Assembly: GCF_001028135.1 (NCBI RefSeq)
Contig: NZ_LDNM01000008.1
Coordinates: forward strand, 46,580-110,579
DNA: 64,000 nucleotides
From: Xenorhabdus griffiniae
Lineage (GTDB): Bacteria; Pseudomonadota; Gammaproteobacteria; Enterobacterales; Enterobacteriaceae
Reading direction: 5' to 3'
In this document: piece after piece, positions 1 to 12,363 of the stretch
Layout: each line of letters starts with the position of its first letter
How positions within the stretch are numbered: position 1 is the first letter of the stretch
Program-made: the position numbers and the translations under genes
Notes under the pieces: model-generated
What the model saw: the letters and a program-made list of their open reading frames with translations, nothing else
Told to the model about the DNA's origin: nothing
Database searches by the model: none

Positions 1-3000
1 AAAACCGCCATTCAAGGTTGTGTCATAGTGCACTTTATATTGCAGTGCGCTGCGACGCAGCAGTTTTGAATCCTCAATCGCCTGGCGGCCTGCGGTGGTA
101 TTAACGATATAGTCATATTCACCGTTTTTGATTCTGTCCTGAATATGTGGACGTCCTTCATGAACCTTATTCACCAAACGCGGGTTGATCCCTGCTTCAC
201 CCAGCACAATTGCTGTACCGTGAGTCGCATCCAATTCAAAGCCGTGTTTAAGTAACTTAGCCGCCAAATCGACAACCCGCTCTTTATCCCCTTCGCGTAC
301 AGACAGTAGTGCCCGGCCTTTTTTGCGCAGGGTCGAATTACTGCCTAACATTGCTTTTGAAAAAGCTTCGGCAAACGTCCGGCCAACCCCCATGACTTCA
401 CCGGTAGAACGCATTTCGGGTCCCAGAATGGGGTCAACGCCTGGGAATTTATTGAATGGCAGTACCACCTCTTTGACGGAGTAGTAAGGTGGAATAATCT
501 CTTCAATTGTCCCTTGCTCAAGCAGAGACTGGCCTGCCATCACACGTGCCGCTATTTTTGCCAGTGGCATCCCCGTTGCTTTGGAAACAAAGGGGACGGT
601 ACGTGCTGCGCGTGGGTTCACTTCAATCAGATAAACTTCGTTGTCTTTCACCGCAAACTGGACGTTCATCAGGCCACGGACACGCAGTTCAAAGGCCAGT
701 TTTTCAACTTGCTGGCGCATCACATCCTGAATTTCTTTGCTCAGGGTATAAGCCGGCAAAGAACAGGCTGAGTCACCGGAGTGAACACCCGCTTGCTCGA
801 TATGTTCCATAATGCCGCCAATCAGGACACGTTCACCATCACAGATAGCATCCACATCAACTTCAACAGCATCATCAAGGAAGCGATCCAGCAGGACGGG
901 CGCATCGTTGGATACGCTAACCGCAGTCTGGAAGTAACGGCGCAAGTCTGACTCGTCGTATACGATTTCCATTGCACGCCCGCCCAGCACATACGATGGA
1001 CGAACGACCAGCGGATAACCAATCTCATTCCCTTTTTCAACCGCCAGCTCGATAGTGGATACCGTGGCATTGGCGGGTTGTTTCAGGCCAAGACGATTAA
1101 CCGCTTGCTGGAAACGCTCGCGGTCTTCTGCACGATCAATGGCATCAGGGCTGGTGCCGATAATAGGGACACCCTCCGCTTCCAGTTCACGAGCCAGTTT
1201 CAGTGGTGTCTGGCCGCCATATTGCACGATAACCCCTTTGGGTTGTTCAACCCGCACAATTTCCAGCACGTCTTCCAGTGTCACAGGTTCAAAGTAAAGA
1301 CGATCGGACGTGTCATAATCGGTAGAAACCGTTTCAGGGTTACAGTTCACCATGATGGTCTCAAAACCGTCTTCACGCAGTGCCAGCGAAGCATGTACAC
1401 AGCAGTAATCGAACTCAATACCTTGTCCGATGCGGTTCGGGCCTCCGCCCAATACCATGATTTTTGGTTTGTCATTGTTCGGGTTGGATTCACATTCGTC
1501 TTCGTATGTGGAGTACATGTAAGCAGTATCAGTAGAGAACTCTGCCGCACAGGTATCAACCCGCTTGTAGACTGGATATAAGTTGTAGTCATAGCGTAAC
1601 TTACGGATCTCTTTACCGGAGACACCCACCAGTTTCGCCAGCCGCGCATCAGCAAAACCTTTGCGTTTCAGATGACGCAAGAAATCAGAGGTCAGTCCGT
1701 TAATACCTTGTTCTGCAACTTGTTCTTCCAGACGAATCAACTCTTCAATTTGCACCAGGAACCAGCGGTCGATATTGGTCAGGTTGAAGAGTCCATCAAC
1801 AGACAGGCCCGCGCGGAAAGCATCGGCGATATACCAAATGCGTTCAGCCCCGGCATTTTTCAATTCACTGCGGATTTTGGTCAGGGATTGTGGATCATCC
1901 AGATTGACTTGAGGATCAAATCCGGTTGCGCCGACTTCCAGACCGCGCAGGGCTTTCTGCATGGATTCCTGGAAAGTACGGCCAATCGCCATCACTTCAC
2001 CAACAGATTTCATCTGGGTGGTCAGGCGGTCATTGCTGCCAGCAAATTTCTCAAAGTTGAAGCGAGGAATTTTCGTCACAACATAATCGATGGAAGGTTC
2101 GAAAGAGGCTGGAGTACGTCCTCCCGTGATGTCGTTCATCAATTCATCAAGGGTATAACCGACCGCCAGTTTTGCGGCGATTTTTGCGATTGGGAAACCT
2201 GTTGCCTTGGAAGCCAGTGCGGATGAACGGGAGACTCGTGGGTTCATTTCAATGACGATCAGGCGGCCATTTTTCGGGTTCACTGCGAACTGAACGTTTG
2301 AACCACCGGTTTCTACACCAATTTCACGTAATACTTCCATCGAAGCGTTACGCATGATTTGGTATTCTTTGTCGGTCAGTGTCTGTGCTGGCGCTACGGT
2401 GATGGAGTCACCGGTATGGATACCCATGGGATCGAAGTTTTCAATGGCGCAGATGATAATGCAGTTATCGTTTTTGTCCCGCACCACCTCCATTTCATAC
2501 TCTTTCCAGCCAATCAGGGATTCATCGATCAGCAATTCGTTGGTTGGAGAGAGGTCTAAGCCGCGTTCGCAGATTTCTTCGAACCCTTCCCGGTTGTAGG
2601 CGATCCCACCACCACTTCCACCCATGGTAAAAGAGGGGCGGATAATACAAGGGAAACCGACTTCTTCGGCGACCGCCAGCGCTTCTTCCATCGTGTGGGC
2701 AATACCAGAACGTGCGGTGTCCAGACCGATTTTTTTCATCGCCTTGTCAAAACGCTGGCGATCTTCTGCCTTATCAATGGCATCAGCGGTAGCACCAATC
2801 ATGGTGACGTCAAATTCTTGCAGTACGCCTTGACGCTCCAGTTCCAATGCACAGTTGAGTGCCGTTTGCCCGCCCATGGTTGGCAAAATGGCATCCGGGC
2901 GCTCTTTTTCAATAATTTTGCGTACCACTTCCCAATGGATCGGCTCGATATAAGTCGCATCAGCCATTTCAGGATCGGTCATTATCGTGGCCGGGTTCGA

Positions 3001-3144
3001 GTTGACCAGAATGACACGATAACCTTCTTCCCGCAGTGCCTTACAAGCCTGTGCGCCAGAGTAGTCAAATTCACAAGCCTGGCCGATAACAATAGGGCCA
3101 GCACCTAAGATCAGGATACTTTTAATATCAGTACGTTTTGCCAT
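1..3144 (-). CDS. carB: Carbamoyl-phosphate synthase large subunit, 3' end cut by window edge
   Basis: Makes carbamoyl phosphate from ammonia (channelled from CarA), bicarbonate and two ATP, for arginine and pyrimidine synthesis in the cytoplasm. Reading the minus strand from the ATG at 3142-3144 gives an uninterrupted 1048-codon frame beginning [20 protein letters not shown]. It has the two homologous ATP-grasp halves of the family, including [10 protein letters not shown] in the first and [15 protein letters not shown] in the second, and the second pre-ATP-grasp start [21 protein letters not shown]. coli CarB has 1073 residues, so only about 25 C-terminal residues, the end of the allosteric (UMP/ornithine) domain, lie outside the window. 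It follows carA by 17 bp and is clearly cotranscribed with it. No frameshift was seen. Confidence 0.98.
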   Translation of the reverse strand, partial: MAKRTDIKSILILGAGPIVIGQACEFDYSGAQACKALREEGYRVILVNSNPATIMTDPEMADATYIEPIHWEVVRKIIEKERPDAILPTMGGQTALNCALELERQGVLQEFDVTMIGATADAIDKAEDRQRFDKAMKKIGLDTARSGIAHTMEEALAVAEEVGFPCIIRPSFTMGGSGGGIAYNREGFEEICERGLDLSPTNELLIDESLIGWKEYEMEVVRDKNDNCIIICAIENFDPMGIHTGDSITVAPAQTLTDKEYQIMRNASMEVLREIGVETGGSNVQFAVNPKNGRLIVIEMNPRVSRSSALASKATGFPIAKIAAKLAVGYTLDELMNDITGGRTPASFEPSIDYVVTKIPRFNFEKFAGSNDRLTTQMKSVGEVMAIGRTFQESMQKALRGLEVGATGFDPQVNLDDPQSLTKIRSELKNAGAERIWYIADAFRAGLSVDGLFNLTNIDRWFLVQIEELIRLEEQVAEQGINGLTSDFLRHLKRKGFADARLAKLVGVSGKEIRKLRYDYNLYPVYKRVDTCAAEFSTDTAYMYSTYEDECESNPNNDKPKIMVLGGGPNRIGQGIEFDYCCVHASLALREDGFETIMVNCNPETVSTDYDTSDRLYFEPVTLEDVLEIVRVEQPKGVIVQYGGQTPLKLARELEAEGVPIIGTSPDAIDRAEDRERFQQAVNRLGLKQPANATVSTIELAVEKGNEIGYPLVVRPSYVLGGRAMEIVYDESDLRRYFQTAVSVSNDAPVLLDRFLDDAVEVDVDAICDGERVLIGGIMEHIEQAGVHSGDSACSLPAYTLSKEIQDVMRQQVEKLAFELRVRGLMNVQFAVKDNEVYLIEVNPRAARTVPFVSKATGMPLAKIAARVMAGQSLLEQGTIEEIIPPYYSVKEVVLPFNKFPGVDPILGPEMRSTGEVMGVGRTFAEAFSKAMLGSNSTLRKKGRALLSVREGDKERVVDLAAKLLKHGFELDATHGTAIVLGEAGINPRLVNKVHEGRPHIQDRIKNGEYDYIVNTTAGRQAIEDSKLLRRSALQYKVHYDTTLNGGF

Positions 3145-3161
3145 TTTTCTTCTTCTCCTGA

Positions 3162-4322
3162 TTATTTGGTGTTCTGAACGTTTGCCTGACGATATTGCTC
3201 AATTAACTCGATAAAATGATCGAATAGTGAAGCGGCTTCATGTGGACCCGGGCTGGCTTCAGGGTGTCCCTGAAAACTGAATGCGGGTTTGTCAGTACGA
3301 TGAATGCCTTGCAAGGTGCCATCAAAGAGTGATTTATGCGTTACACGCAGATTGGCAGGCAGTGAGCTTTCATCAACAGCAAAACCGTGGTTCTGTGCAG
3401 TGATCATGACAACATTGCGATCCAGATCTTTGACGGGATGGTTGCCACCGTGATGACCAAACTTCATTTTCACGGTTTTTGCACCACTGGCCAGCGCCAG
3501 CAACTGGTGCCCTAAGCAGATGCCAAATACAGGAATTTCGGTATCCAGGAAGGTTTTAATCGCTTCGATAGCATAGTCACATGGCTCTGGATCACCCGGT
3601 CCATTAGACAGGAAAATACCATCCGGTGCCATTTTCAGGACTTCATCGGCGGGCGTTTTTGCCGGTACTACGGTAACGCGGCAGCCACGATCGACCAGCA
3701 TACGCAGGATGTTGCGCTTCACCCCAAAATCATAGGCCACAATGTGGTAAGGCAATTCTTGCTCTTTACGCGCTTCGGGTAGCCCATCCGCTAACGTCCA
3801 GCTTCCTTGTACCCATTGATAAGATTGTGCCGTCGTGACTTCTTTTGCCAAATCCATGCCTTTCAGGCCTGGGAACGCTTGTGCTTTTTCCCGCGCAACT
3901 TCGGCATCCGCCTCATTACCTGCAATGATACAGCCGTTCTGTGCCCCTTTTTCTCTTAACAGACGGGTTAGCTTGCGTGTATCGATATCTGCGATAGCGA
4001 CAATATTGTGACGTTTCAGGTAATCAGACAGGTTTTCTTCACTGCGGAAATTGCTGGTCACTAAGGGTAAATCACGAATAACTAAGCCTTGGGCTTGAAT
4101 GGCGGGGGATTCTTCATCTGCGGCATTGATGCCGACATTACCAATATGGGGATAAGTAAGAGTAACAATTTGGCGGGAATAGGAAGGGTCGGTAAGTATT
4201 TCTTGATATCCGGTCATTGAGGTATTGAAGACCACTTCTCCAACAGCCACACCTTCTATACCAATAGCGCGACCGTGAAATTGGGTTCCATCTTCCAGAA
4301 CCAATATAGCTGACTTAATCAA
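3162..4322 (-). CDS. carA: Carbamoyl-phosphate synthase small (glutaminase) subunit
   Basis: The class I glutamine amidotransferase subunit that hydrolyses glutamine and passes ammonia to CarB. The 386-residue product matches the family length. The N-terminal CPSase domain begins [20 protein letters not shown]. The C-terminal amidotransferase domain has the nucleophile cysteine in GICLGHQ and the His/Glu pair in [11 protein letters not shown]. The start codon is TTG (plus-strand caa at 4320-4322), with a strong GGAGGG ribosome-binding site at 4327-4332. E. coli carA also starts with TTG, so this choice is well supported. First gene of carAB. Two ARG boxes directly upstream point to ArgR repression. 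Confidence 0.98.
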   Translation of the reverse strand: MIKSAILVLEDGTQFHGRAIGIEGVAVGEVVFNTSMTGYQEILTDPSYSRQIVTLTYPHIGNVGINAADEESPAIQAQGLVIRDLPLVTSNFRSEENLSDYLKRHNIVAIADIDTRKLTRLLREKGAQNGCIIAGNEADAEVAREKAQAFPGLKGMDLAKEVTTAQSYQWVQGSWTLADGLPEARKEQELPYHIVAYDFGVKRNILRMLVDRGCRVTVVPAKTPADEVLKMAPDGIFLSNGPGDPEPCDYAIEAIKTFLDTEIPVFGICLGHQLLALASGAKTVKMKFGHHGGNHPVKDLDRNVVMITAQNHGFAVDESSLPANLRVTHKSLFDGTLQGIHRTDKPAFSFQGHPEASPGPHEAASLFDHFIELIEQYRQANVQNTK

Positions 4323-4335
4323 AACGCCCTCCGAA

Positions 4336-4373
4336 ATGAATAATTAGTTGCATCCAATGCATATTAATTCAAA
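4336..4373 (-). promoter_or_regulatory. Tandem ARG boxes (ArgR operators) in front of carA
   Basis: Two 18-bp imperfect palindromes, 4336-4353 (atgaataattagttgcat) and 4356-4373 (aatgcatattaattcaaa), separated by 2 bp. Each resembles the ARG-box consensus TGAATWWWWATTCA, and the pair has the spacing that a hexameric ArgR needs. They lie just upstream of the carA ribosome-binding site, where the arginine-repressed carAB promoter carries its operators in E. coli. Direct sequence match; binding is inferred from family knowledge. Confidence 0.8.
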
Positions 4374-4760
4374 ATTAATCCTTAAAATCAATGCCAATCC
4401 TGATTTTTGACAAAATTTTGGCAAATTGCGCGCATTCTAATGATGAGAGTGGGGGTTGTCTACAAAAAATGGCATTTTTATTGGCTTTTTTACAACGCTC
4501 AGTCTCATATTGAGTAAATATAGCTAAAAAATATAAGGAAAGTGGAAGCAGATAAACGATTATGGTGAGAGAAAACTTAAGAACAGCAAAAATATCGCGC
4601 TTTTTTTGTGTTTATGGGAAAAAAGCAACAAAAAGGCTAACTATTATTATGAAAATGGTGCTTAATTTGGCTCTTTGATGGGTATATTTCCTATATATCA
4701 TTATTACGCAACTATTTATAAAATAATTGCGTAATTACATATGGTTATGACTTTATAAAA
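4374..4760. other. carA upstream region, no gene
   Basis: AT-rich DNA between the carA operators and the 3' end of dapB. It should hold the carAB promoters (in E. coli an upstream pyrimidine-regulated and a downstream arginine-regulated promoter). I see candidate AT-rich promoter elements but no unambiguous -35/-10 pair, and no ORF or repeat worth calling. Confidence 0.5.
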
Positions 4761-5639
<879 letters not shown>

Positions 5640-5795
5640 TTAACTGGCAAGGACTGGCAGCGCCAGATTTATAGCGTGGTCATAAGAAAAACAGGGATCA
5701 TGTTGGAAATTATAAAAAAAATTTATTTATCGTTGCGTAGTTAACAAAATAGTAACTTGAAAGATGAAGGGCGTAAGGTAGATTTATGAGGGTTT

Positions 5796-5830
5796 ATATA
5801 CACGATAAACTTGAAGTTTATCGTGTATAT
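5796..5830. repeat. 35-bp perfect palindrome downstream of ispH
   Basis: Arms of 17 bp (5796-5812 and 5814-5830) are perfect reverse complements around a single central G. It could fold as a hairpin at the 3' end of the ispH transcript, which ends at 5862, but no run of T follows in either direction, so it is not a canonical terminator. The core gataaactt...aagtttatc resembles the outer ends of the roughly 105-bp repeats at 53.8 and 54.1 kb, so it may be a minimal relic of that family. Confidence 0.75.
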
Positions 5831-5861
5831 TTGAATGGCGGGATAATTAAATAAAATTACT

Positions 5862-6815
5862 TCAATTAACCTCTTTCACTTCAACCCGTAACTCTTTTGG
5901 TACTTCAAAAACGATATTTTCTTCTCTGCCATGCAGTTCGTTAACTGTTTCTGCGCCAAACGTTTTCAGGCGTTCAATCACCTGCTGTACCAAAATATCC
6001 GGGGCCGATGCCCCCGCAGTGACGCCCACTGCGTTCACACCAGTGATCCACTCTGCCTGGATATCCTTAGCTGAATCAATCAAATAAGCAGGCTTGCCTA
6101 CGCGTTGTGCGAGTTCGGCCAGGCGATTTGAATTTGATGAGTTTTTAGAACCAACAACTAACACGACATCAGCCCCTGATGCCAAATCACGTACCGCTTC
6201 CTGACGGTTAGTGGTGGCATAGCAGATATCATCTTTGCGTGGGCCGACAATATTGGGAAACCTTGCGTTAAGTGCATCAATCACTTCTGAGGTGTCATCA
6301 ACAGAAAGTGTCGTCTGGGTCATAAAGCAGAGGTTATTCTCATCTTTAACTTGCAGTTTCCACACATCTTCCGGTGATTCCACCAGATACATCCCCCCGT
6401 TGGGGTTATTGTATTGCCCCATGGTGCCTTCTACTTCGGGATGACCGGCATGACCGATTAAAATCGCCTCTTTGCCTTTGCGACTCGCCCTTGCCACTTC
6501 CATATGGACTTTGGTGACTAATGGGCAGGTTGCATCAAACAGCATGGTTAAGTTACGGGAGCGGGCTTCTGCACGAATGGCTTGGGAAACACCGTGGGCT
6601 GAGAAGATCAGAATAGCGCCATCAGGCACTTCTGAAATTTCTTCAATGAAGATAGCGCCACGCTTCCTGAGATTGTCAACCACATAACGGTTATGCACCA
6701 CTTCATGGCGAACATAGATAGGGGCACCGTACAATTCCAGTGCGCGTTCCACGATGCTGATAGCACGATCAACACCGGCACAGAAACCACGAGGGTTAGC
6801 CAGCAATATTTGCAT
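5862..6815 (-). CDS. ispH: 4-hydroxy-3-methylbut-2-enyl diphosphate reductase
   Basis: The last enzyme of the MEP isoprenoid pathway. This iron-sulfur protein converts HMBPP to IPP and DMAPP. The start at 6813-6815 gives [20 protein letters not shown] and a 317-residue protein, as in E. coli. A longer in-frame reading would add 44 residues unlike the family. The three cluster ligands are present: Cys12 in GFCAGV, one in DATCPLV, and one in DDICYAT. The [15 protein letters not shown] and SSNSNRL substrate motifs are also present. Last gene of the ribF-ileS-lspA-fkpB-ispH operon. Its start lies inside the end of fkpB (20-nt overlap), which suggests translational coupling. Confidence 0.98.
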   Translation of the reverse strand: MQILLANPRGFCAGVDRAISIVERALELYGAPIYVRHEVVHNRYVVDNLRKRGAIFIEEISEVPDGAILIFSAHGVSQAIRAEARSRNLTMLFDATCPLVTKVHMEVARASRKGKEAILIGHAGHPEVEGTMGQYNNPNGGMYLVESPEDVWKLQVKDENNLCFMTQTTLSVDDTSEVIDALNARFPNIVGPRKDDICYATTNRQEAVRDLASGADVVLVVGSKNSSNSNRLAELAQRVGKPAYLIDSAKDIQAEWITGVNAVGVTAGASAPDILVQQVIERLKTFGAETVNELHGREENIVFEVPKELRVEVKEVN

Positions 6816-7266
6816 GGTTTTCTTCCAACTGAGGGTCAATTTCCAGCACTTCAATCTCAAAAGTGATGTTTTGTTCAGCCAGCGGATGGTTAAAATCAAC
6901 AGTAATGGAACCTTCAGCCACGTCTTTGATAAACCCTGGCATTTCACTGCCGTTCATGGCTGTAAATAACATGATGGTTCCCACTTCTGGGATACCGGCA
7001 TCGGAAAAATCACGAGGAGTGAAATATTGCACTAAATCAGGGTGGTGTTTGCCAAAAATAGTTTCTCCAGCCAGAGTAAATTGATGTTTATCACCGACTT
7101 TCAAACCAAGAAGTTGCTCTTCCAGTGGGGCAGAAAGACTACCATCACCGAGGCGGAATAATGCGGGTTTACCTTGGTTGTAAGTCGAGTCTGCTATAGA
7201 GCCATCATCCAGCTTTAATGTGAAATGTAATAAAACTGCACTGTGCGTTTGCACCTGCATTGACAT
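6796..7266 (-). CDS. fkpB: FKBP-type peptidyl-prolyl isomerase
   Basis: SlpA/FkpB-like prolyl isomerase and chaperone of the cytoplasm. It has the short FKBP core with the inserted flap domain: [17 protein letters not shown], then [14 protein letters not shown], then the insert and the C-terminal [21 protein letters not shown] strand. The ATG at 7264-7266 is preferred over an in-frame TTG three codons upstream, because the AAGG ribosome-binding site would abut the TTG. The product is 156 residues, slightly longer than E. coli FkpB (149) because of a C-terminal tail that overlaps the ispH start. It lies between lspA and ispH as in E. coli. Confidence 0.95.
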   Translation of the reverse strand: MSMQVQTHSAVLLHFTLKLDDGSIADSTYNQGKPALFRLGDGSLSAPLEEQLLGLKVGDKHQFTLAGETIFGKHHPDLVQYFTPRDFSDAGIPEVGTIMLFTAMNGSEMPGFIKDVAEGSITVDFNHPLAEQNITFEIEVLEIDPQLEENHANIAG

Positions 7267-7330
7267 ATTGCTCAAGCCTTTTACTTAAAAAATGATTGCA
7301 AATATACCCCTATTGGGTATAGACGAAGTT

Positions 7331-7361
7331 ACCAGCCCCGGTTAACTAAGCCGGAGCTGGT
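7331..7361. terminator. GC-rich hairpin between lspA and fkpB
   Basis: Outer arms accagc (7331-7336) and gctggt (7356-7361), with an inner ccgg/ccgg pairing. T-rich sequence follows only on the plus strand, away from the operon direction, so for the minus-strand operon it is more likely a processing or attenuating stem than a strong terminator. Confidence 0.35.
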
Positions 7362-7383
7362 TTTATTATCATTCTTTCAATGA

Positions 7384-7896
7384 CTAAGTTTTCGAGATCG
7401 CTTGCTTGTCCTTGTCACCAGGGCTGATAAAGCTCTCTATGATAATGAGAGCTGCCCCGATGCAAATTGCAGAATCTGCAATATTAAAGGTAGGCCAGTG
7501 CCATTCTCCGACATAAAAGTCGATGAAATCGACAACAAAGCCATGAACCAGCCTGTCGAACAAATTTCCCAATGCCCCACCAATCACCAAAGCGTAGGCA
7601 ATATTGTTCAGTTTTTGCCTGGCATGGGAACGATACATCATGACCAGCAGTATAACTGTGATGGCAACAGCCACCAATGCAAAGAACCAACGCTGCCAGC
7701 CGCCCTTATCAGCCAGAAAACTAAAGGCTGCCCCTAAATTCTGGGCGTAAGTCAGATTGAAATAAGGTATCAATGGCATGGATTCATACAGCGTGAAATG
7801 CTGCAACACGAAATGCTTGCTGCCCAAATCCAGTATTAATACCACGACAACCAGCCAGAGCCAGCGAAGTCCGGTGGAACAAATGGGTGTACTCAT
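7384..7896 (-). CDS. lspA: Lipoprotein signal peptidase (signal peptidase II)
   Basis: Inner-membrane aspartyl protease that cleaves signal peptides of prolipoproteins after diacylglyceryl transfer to the lipobox cysteine. The 170-residue protein has four membrane segments. It contains the conserved [15 protein letters not shown], the catalytic-Asp region [12 protein letters not shown] and the second aspartate in FNIADSAI. Its ATG overlaps the ileS stop by one base (TGATG), so the two are translationally coupled. Position between ileS and fkpB is as in E. coli. Confidence 0.98.
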   Translation of the reverse strand: MSTPICSTGLRWLWLVVVVLILDLGSKHFVLQHFTLYESMPLIPYFNLTYAQNLGAAFSFLADKGGWQRWFFALVAVAITVILLVMMYRSHARQKLNNIAYALVIGGALGNLFDRLVHGFVVDFIDFYVGEWHWPTFNIADSAICIGAALIIIESFISPGDKDKQAISKT

Positions 7897-10709
7897 CAGG
7901 CAAATTTACGCTCTTCACCGTTACCGGCAACGTTAGTCACACAGCGGCCGCAAAGTTCAGCATGTTCCGCCACCAAGCCCACGTTTTCAGCATAATGCCA
8001 GCAACGTGGACATTTTTCTCCGTCTGCTTTACGCAAGGCGATTTTCAAGCCAGCAATTTCACTTTGCTGCGCATCCTCACCGGCGGCTGCATAAGCGGCA
8101 ACGTCAACCTGAGAGGTCAGCAGGACAAAACGCAGTTCATCGGACAGTTGGTTGAGTTTTTCCGCCAGAGCTTCATCGGCATAGAGTGTGACAGCCGCTT
8201 CCAGTGAACTGCGGATATGTTTATCGGCACGTGCCTGTTCCAGAACTTTGTTCACTTCGCCGCGTACTGCCAGCAGATCAGCCCAGAAAGTATCGTTCAT
8301 ATCTTCACCATCTGCCAGACCAAACAGACCGTCATACCACTCTTCGGTAAAGACATATTGAGCACGTTTACCGGGCAATTCATGCCAGATTTCATCGGCA
8401 GTGAACGACAGGATCGGCATCATCCAGCGAACCAGGGCTTCTGCGATATGGTACAGGGCAGTCTGGCAGCTACGACGAGCAAGGCCGTCACTTTTCGCGG
8501 TGTACTGGCGATCTTTGATGATATCCAGATAGAACGAACCCATCTCCACAGAACAGAACTGCATCAAGCGTTGAACTACTGAGTGGAAATCATACTCTTC
8601 ATAGTGTTTGAGGATATCTGCCTGTGCTGCCTGAGCACGGCCGACTGCCCAGCGATCCAGAACCACCATATCCTCTGCTTTTACCATGTGCTCTTCCGGG
8701 TTGAAACCGTTCAGGTTTGCCAGCAAGAACCGGGCGGTATTGCGGATACGGCGGTAAGCATCAGCCGAACGTTTCAAGATCTCGTCAGAAACAGCGATTT
8801 CGCCAGTATAATCAGTGGCTGCCACCCATAAACGCAGGATATCTGCGCCCAGTTTGTTCATCACATCTTGCGGGCTGATGGTATTGCCGATGGATTTGGA
8901 CATTTTACGCCCTTGTTCATCAACGGTAAAACCATGAGTCAGAACCTGACGGTAAGGGGCTTTGCCTTTAATCGCAGTGGACAGCATCAGTGAAGACATA
9001 AACCAGCCACGGTGCTGGTCAGAACCTTCCAGATACAGATCGGCTGAATTGCCGTTGAATTCTGGACGTGCATCTACAACCGAAGAATGGGTACTGCCTG
9101 AATCAAACCAAACATCCAGCGTATCTGGTGCTTTGGTGTAATTTACGGACTCATCACCCAGTAGTTCTGTTGCATCCAGATCCCACCATGCTTGAATGCC
9201 ATCGACTTCAACGCGTTTGGCGACTTCTTCAATCAATTCAACGGTGCGAGGATGTAGCTCTTGGGTCTCTTTATGAATGAACAGAGACATTGGCACGCAC
9301 CATGTACGCTGGCGAGAGATACACCAGTCTGGACGGCTTTCTACCATTGATTCGATACGTGCCTGTCCCCAGCCAGGTATCCACTGAACATCTTTGATCT
9401 CTTTCAGCGATTGTTCGCGCAAACCCTTTTTGTCCATGCTGATGAACCATTGTGGTGTTGCACGGAAGATAATCGGTTTTTTGTGGCGCCAGCAGCACGG
9501 GTAGCTGTGTTGAATTTTTGCCGTATGCAGCAATGCGCCTTTCTCTTTCAGCAATTCAACAATGATGTCGTTAGCTTTGAAGACAAATTGTCCATCCAGA
9601 GAAGGGTAAGTGCCGGAGAGATAGCAACCATTCGGGCCAACGGGGTTAGCAATTTCAAGGCCATATTTTAAGCTGATAGCGTAATCGTCTGGGCCATGAC
9701 CACCTGCGGTATGAACTGCCCCTGTACCGGCTTCAAGGGTGACGTGATTACCGAGGATAGCAGGAACATCGTAGCTCATGAATGGATGGCTAAAGCGCAT
9801 CAGTTCAAGATAGGCTCCCGGGCAATCACCTAAAACTTCCCATGCAGTGATACCCGCGCGCAGCATAACACTTTCGACAAGTTCAGCCGCCAGAATGATA
9901 CATTCGTCATTGATTTTGACCAATTGGTAGGTGATTTCGGCACCCAGGGCAATCGCACGGTTTGCTGGTAATGTCCACGGGGTGGTGGTCCAGATAATTA
10001 AGGAAACAGGCAGACCTTGTGGTTGTACATCAAATTTGGCGTACACGGCATCGGCATCAACGGCCACGAAGCGCACGTCGGTGGAAGGGGACGTTTTATC
10101 GTAGTATTCCACTTCCGCTTCGGCGAGGGAGGAACCACAATCAGTACACCAGTGAACGGGTTTTACGCCTTTCAGCAAGTGCCCATTTTTGATAACGCGG
10201 CCGAGAGTACGAATGATGTCGGCTTCTGTTTTGAAGTCCATGGTCAGGTAAGGTTTATCCCAATCGCCCAGGACACCCAGACGTTTGAAGCCTGCTTTCT
10301 GTGCTTCAACCTGAGTCATAGCATACTTGCGGCACTCAGCACGGAACTCAGCGGCGGAAAATTTTTCCCCTGGTTTGCCGATAATCTGCTCAACTTTAAG
10401 CTCAATCGGCAAACCGTGGCAGTCCCAACCTGGAATATAAGGCGAGTCGAAGCCTGACAGCCCTTTGGACTTAATAACAATATCTTTGAGAATTTTATTA
10501 ACTGAGTGACCAATATGAATATCGCCGTTTGCATAGGGAGGGCCATCATGCAAAATGAACGTTTTCTTGCCAGATTTTGCTTTTCTAATTGCCTGATACA
10601 AACCTTCTTTGTACCAACGTTTCAACATATCAGGTTCGCGCTTCGCTAAATCCCCGCGCATAGGGAACCCTGTTTCCGGTAAATTCAGGGTGTTTTTGTA
10701 GTCACTCAT
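7896..10709 (-). CDS. ileS: Isoleucyl-tRNA synthetase
   Basis: Class I synthetase that charges tRNA-Ile and edits misactivated valine. The 937-residue length matches E. coli (938). It shows the HIGH motif (residues about 65-68, in [10 protein letters not shown]), the CP1 editing domain, the KMSKS loop in [10 protein letters not shown], and the C-terminal zinc-binding pairs CPRC and CGRC. It starts 26 bp after ribF and overlaps lspA by one base. No disruptions were seen. Confidence 0.99.
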   Translation of the reverse strand: MSDYKNTLNLPETGFPMRGDLAKREPDMLKRWYKEGLYQAIRKAKSGKKTFILHDGPPYANGDIHIGHSVNKILKDIVIKSKGLSGFDSPYIPGWDCHGLPIELKVEQIIGKPGEKFSAAEFRAECRKYAMTQVEAQKAGFKRLGVLGDWDKPYLTMDFKTEADIIRTLGRVIKNGHLLKGVKPVHWCTDCGSSLAEAEVEYYDKTSPSTDVRFVAVDADAVYAKFDVQPQGLPVSLIIWTTTPWTLPANRAIALGAEITYQLVKINDECIILAAELVESVMLRAGITAWEVLGDCPGAYLELMRFSHPFMSYDVPAILGNHVTLEAGTGAVHTAGGHGPDDYAISLKYGLEIANPVGPNGCYLSGTYPSLDGQFVFKANDIIVELLKEKGALLHTAKIQHSYPCCWRHKKPIIFRATPQWFISMDKKGLREQSLKEIKDVQWIPGWGQARIESMVESRPDWCISRQRTWCVPMSLFIHKETQELHPRTVELIEEVAKRVEVDGIQAWWDLDATELLGDESVNYTKAPDTLDVWFDSGSTHSSVVDARPEFNGNSADLYLEGSDQHRGWFMSSLMLSTAIKGKAPYRQVLTHGFTVDEQGRKMSKSIGNTISPQDVMNKLGADILRLWVAATDYTGEIAVSDEILKRSADAYRRIRNTARFLLANLNGFNPEEHMVKAEDMVVLDRWAVGRAQAAQADILKHYEEYDFHSVVQRLMQFCSVEMGSFYLDIIKDRQYTAKSDGLARRSCQTALYHIAEALVRWMMPILSFTADEIWHELPGKRAQYVFTEEWYDGLFGLADGEDMNDTFWADLLAVRGEVNKVLEQARADKHIRSSLEAAVTLYADEALAEKLNQLSDELRFVLLTSQVDVAAYAAAGEDAQQSEIAGLKIALRKADGEKCPRCWHYAENVGLVAEHAELCGRCVTNVAGNGEERKFA

Positions 10710-10735
10710 TATCGATTCTCAGTTCCAATTTTCCG

Positions 10736-11680
10736 CTAGATACATGACTTGGATTGCTGCAAGAGATAGTTCCTTGCAGCAACCACATCATTTGCGATTT
10801 GCTGTTTAAGCGCATCAAGCGAAGCAAATCGCTGCTCATTACGCAATTTTTTGCGCAATACCACATCAATATGATGCCCATACAGATCCATTTGGGTATC
10901 AATCAAATGCACTTCAAGTTGCAGGCCTTGACCCGCAACGGTAGGGCGATTGCCGATGTTTGCAACACCCGGTAGGGGGTTATTGCCCAATCCATGGACG
11001 TCAACAGCATAAACACCCAGAACAGGCGCAACCAGACGTTTCAACGGTAAGTTAGCAGTAGGAAAACCGATGGTGCGTCCCAATTGCTTACCGTGAACAA
11101 CTCTGCCACTTATACTGTAAGGATGCCCCAGTAATATTTCGGCCAAGGCCAGGTCATCACTTTGCAGTGCCTGACGAATGGCTGTACTGCTGATCCTAAG
11201 ACCGCTGTCACAAAAACTGTCTGTGCTGGCGACATCAAAACGGTATTGTTTACCTGCTTGCTGCAAATAGTGGAAATCCCCGCGGCGATTTTTGCCAAAA
11301 CGGAAATCATCGCCTATTGCCAAAAATTTAACCCCCAGTTTTTCAACGAGCAACTGTGAAACAAAGGCTTCAGGTGAGTTGGCTGCAAAATGTTTGTCAA
11401 ATTTCACACATAACAGATAATCAACGCCATTTTGGGCTAGATACTTTATTTTATCTCTCAGCCTTGTCAGGCGGGCTGGCGCTTTATCTGGCGCAAAAAC
11501 TTCCAGAGGCTGCGGTTCGAAAATCATGACCATTGTCGGTAATCCGAGACGCTGCCCTTCTTGCTTCAAGTGTTTTAATAAAGCCTGATGCCCGCGATGG
11601 ACACCATCAAAATTACCAATCGTCAGCACGCAACCATGGTGACGCGCCCGGATATTGTGTATACCGCGAATTAGCTCCAT
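10736..11680 (-). CDS. ribF: Bifunctional riboflavin kinase / FAD synthetase
   Basis: Phosphorylates riboflavin to FMN and adenylylates FMN to FAD. The N-terminal nucleotidyltransferase (FAD synthetase) domain has VLTIGNFDGVHRGHQALL, including the HxGH-type motif. The C-terminal riboflavin kinase domain begins around HPYSISGRVVHGKQLGRTIG and contains GFPTANL and GVYAV. The length of 314 residues equals the family norm. It is the first gene of the operon and is divergent from rpsT, as in E. coli. Confidence 0.98.
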   Translation of the reverse strand: MELIRGIHNIRARHHGCVLTIGNFDGVHRGHQALLKHLKQEGQRLGLPTMVMIFEPQPLEVFAPDKAPARLTRLRDKIKYLAQNGVDYLLCVKFDKHFAANSPEAFVSQLLVEKLGVKFLAIGDDFRFGKNRRGDFHYLQQAGKQYRFDVASTDSFCDSGLRISSTAIRQALQSDDLALAEILLGHPYSISGRVVHGKQLGRTIGFPTANLPLKRLVAPVLGVYAVDVHGLGNNPLPGVANIGNRPTVAGQGLQLEVHLIDTQMDLYGHHIDVVLRKKLRNEQRFASLDALKQQIANDVVAARNYLLQQSKSCI

Positions 11681-11951
11681 AGCTGGCTCAATACCGTGGA
11701 AATTGCCGGATTATACCTTGTACAAAGCGCAAGGTTAACCCACGATCACAAAGGGTTTTAATTAATAACCTGATTCATACAATAAAAATAGGCCAGATGC
11801 CCGAAAAATATTTAATTTATCGCATTTCTCTGTGATTCATTCAGTTTTTTATTGCGAAAGACTGTATTCCCTCTGAGTAAGCTGATAAAATCCCGCCCCA
11901 TCACAACGTAACCAGCGTCGCTGTACAACGACGCTTATTTGCACAAATCCA

Positions 11952-11980
11952 TTGACAAAAGAAGGCTGAACAGGCATATT
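11952..11980 (+). promoter_or_regulatory. rpsT promoter (P2-like)
   Basis: TTGACA at 11952-11957 and CATATT at 11975-11980, with 17-bp spacing. The element and the following leader closely resemble what I recall of the E. coli rpsT P2 promoter. The 347-bp ribF-rpsT divergent gap (11681-12028) also contains a GATAAAAT element near 11886 that could be the -10 of an upstream promoter. No gene is visible in the gap. Confidence 0.8.
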
Positions 11981-12028
11981 CCTCGGCCTTTGAATTGTCC
12001 TCGATAGAATATATTTGGGAGTAGGACC

Positions 12029-12289
12029 TTGGCTAATATCAAATCAGCTAAGAAACGCGCCATACAGTCTGAGAAACGCCGTCAGCACAATGCGAGCCGT
12101 CGTTCTATGGTGCGCACTTTTATCAAGAAAGTCTACGCGGCTATCGCTGCTGGCGACAAAGAAGCTGCACAGAAAGCATTCAATGACATGCAACCAATTG
12201 TTGATCGTCACGCCTGCAAAGGTCTGATCCACAAAAACAAAGCAGCACGTCATAAATCTGCTCTGGCAACACAAATCAAAGCCATGTAA
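12029..12289 (+). CDS. rpsT: 30S ribosomal protein S20
   Basis: Small basic ribosomal protein that binds 16S rRNA during 30S assembly. 86 residues, [20 protein letters not shown] at the N terminus, with the expected lysine/arginine-rich helical bundle. The start codon is TTG (12029-12031), preceded by GGGAGTAGG. E. coli rpsT also uses UUG, which is part of its autogenous translational control. Monocistronic, with a strong terminator directly after it. Confidence 0.98.
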   Translation: MANIKSAKKRAIQSEKRRQHNASRRSMVRTFIKKVYAAIAAGDKEAAQKAFNDMQPIVDRHACKGLIHKNKAARHKSALATQIKAM

Positions 12290-12310
12290 TCATTGGTTTT
12301 GATGATGCTA

Positions 12311-12338
12311 AAAAAACCGGCTTTAAGCCGGTTTTTTT
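12311..12338 (+). terminator. Rho-independent terminator of rpsT
   Basis: 13-bp perfect arms (12311-12323 and 12325-12337) with the GC core ccggctt/aagccgg, followed by a T run. The A tract on the other side makes it usable for nhaR from the opposite strand too. Confidence 0.92.
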
Positions 12339-12363
12339 GTATCTGCTAGTTTTATCGCATAAT

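Noticed and set aside
1055..3108. Several 80-185 codon plus-strand ORFs across carB
   Set aside because: carB reads open through the whole region on the minus strand with conserved motifs, so these frames are shadows.
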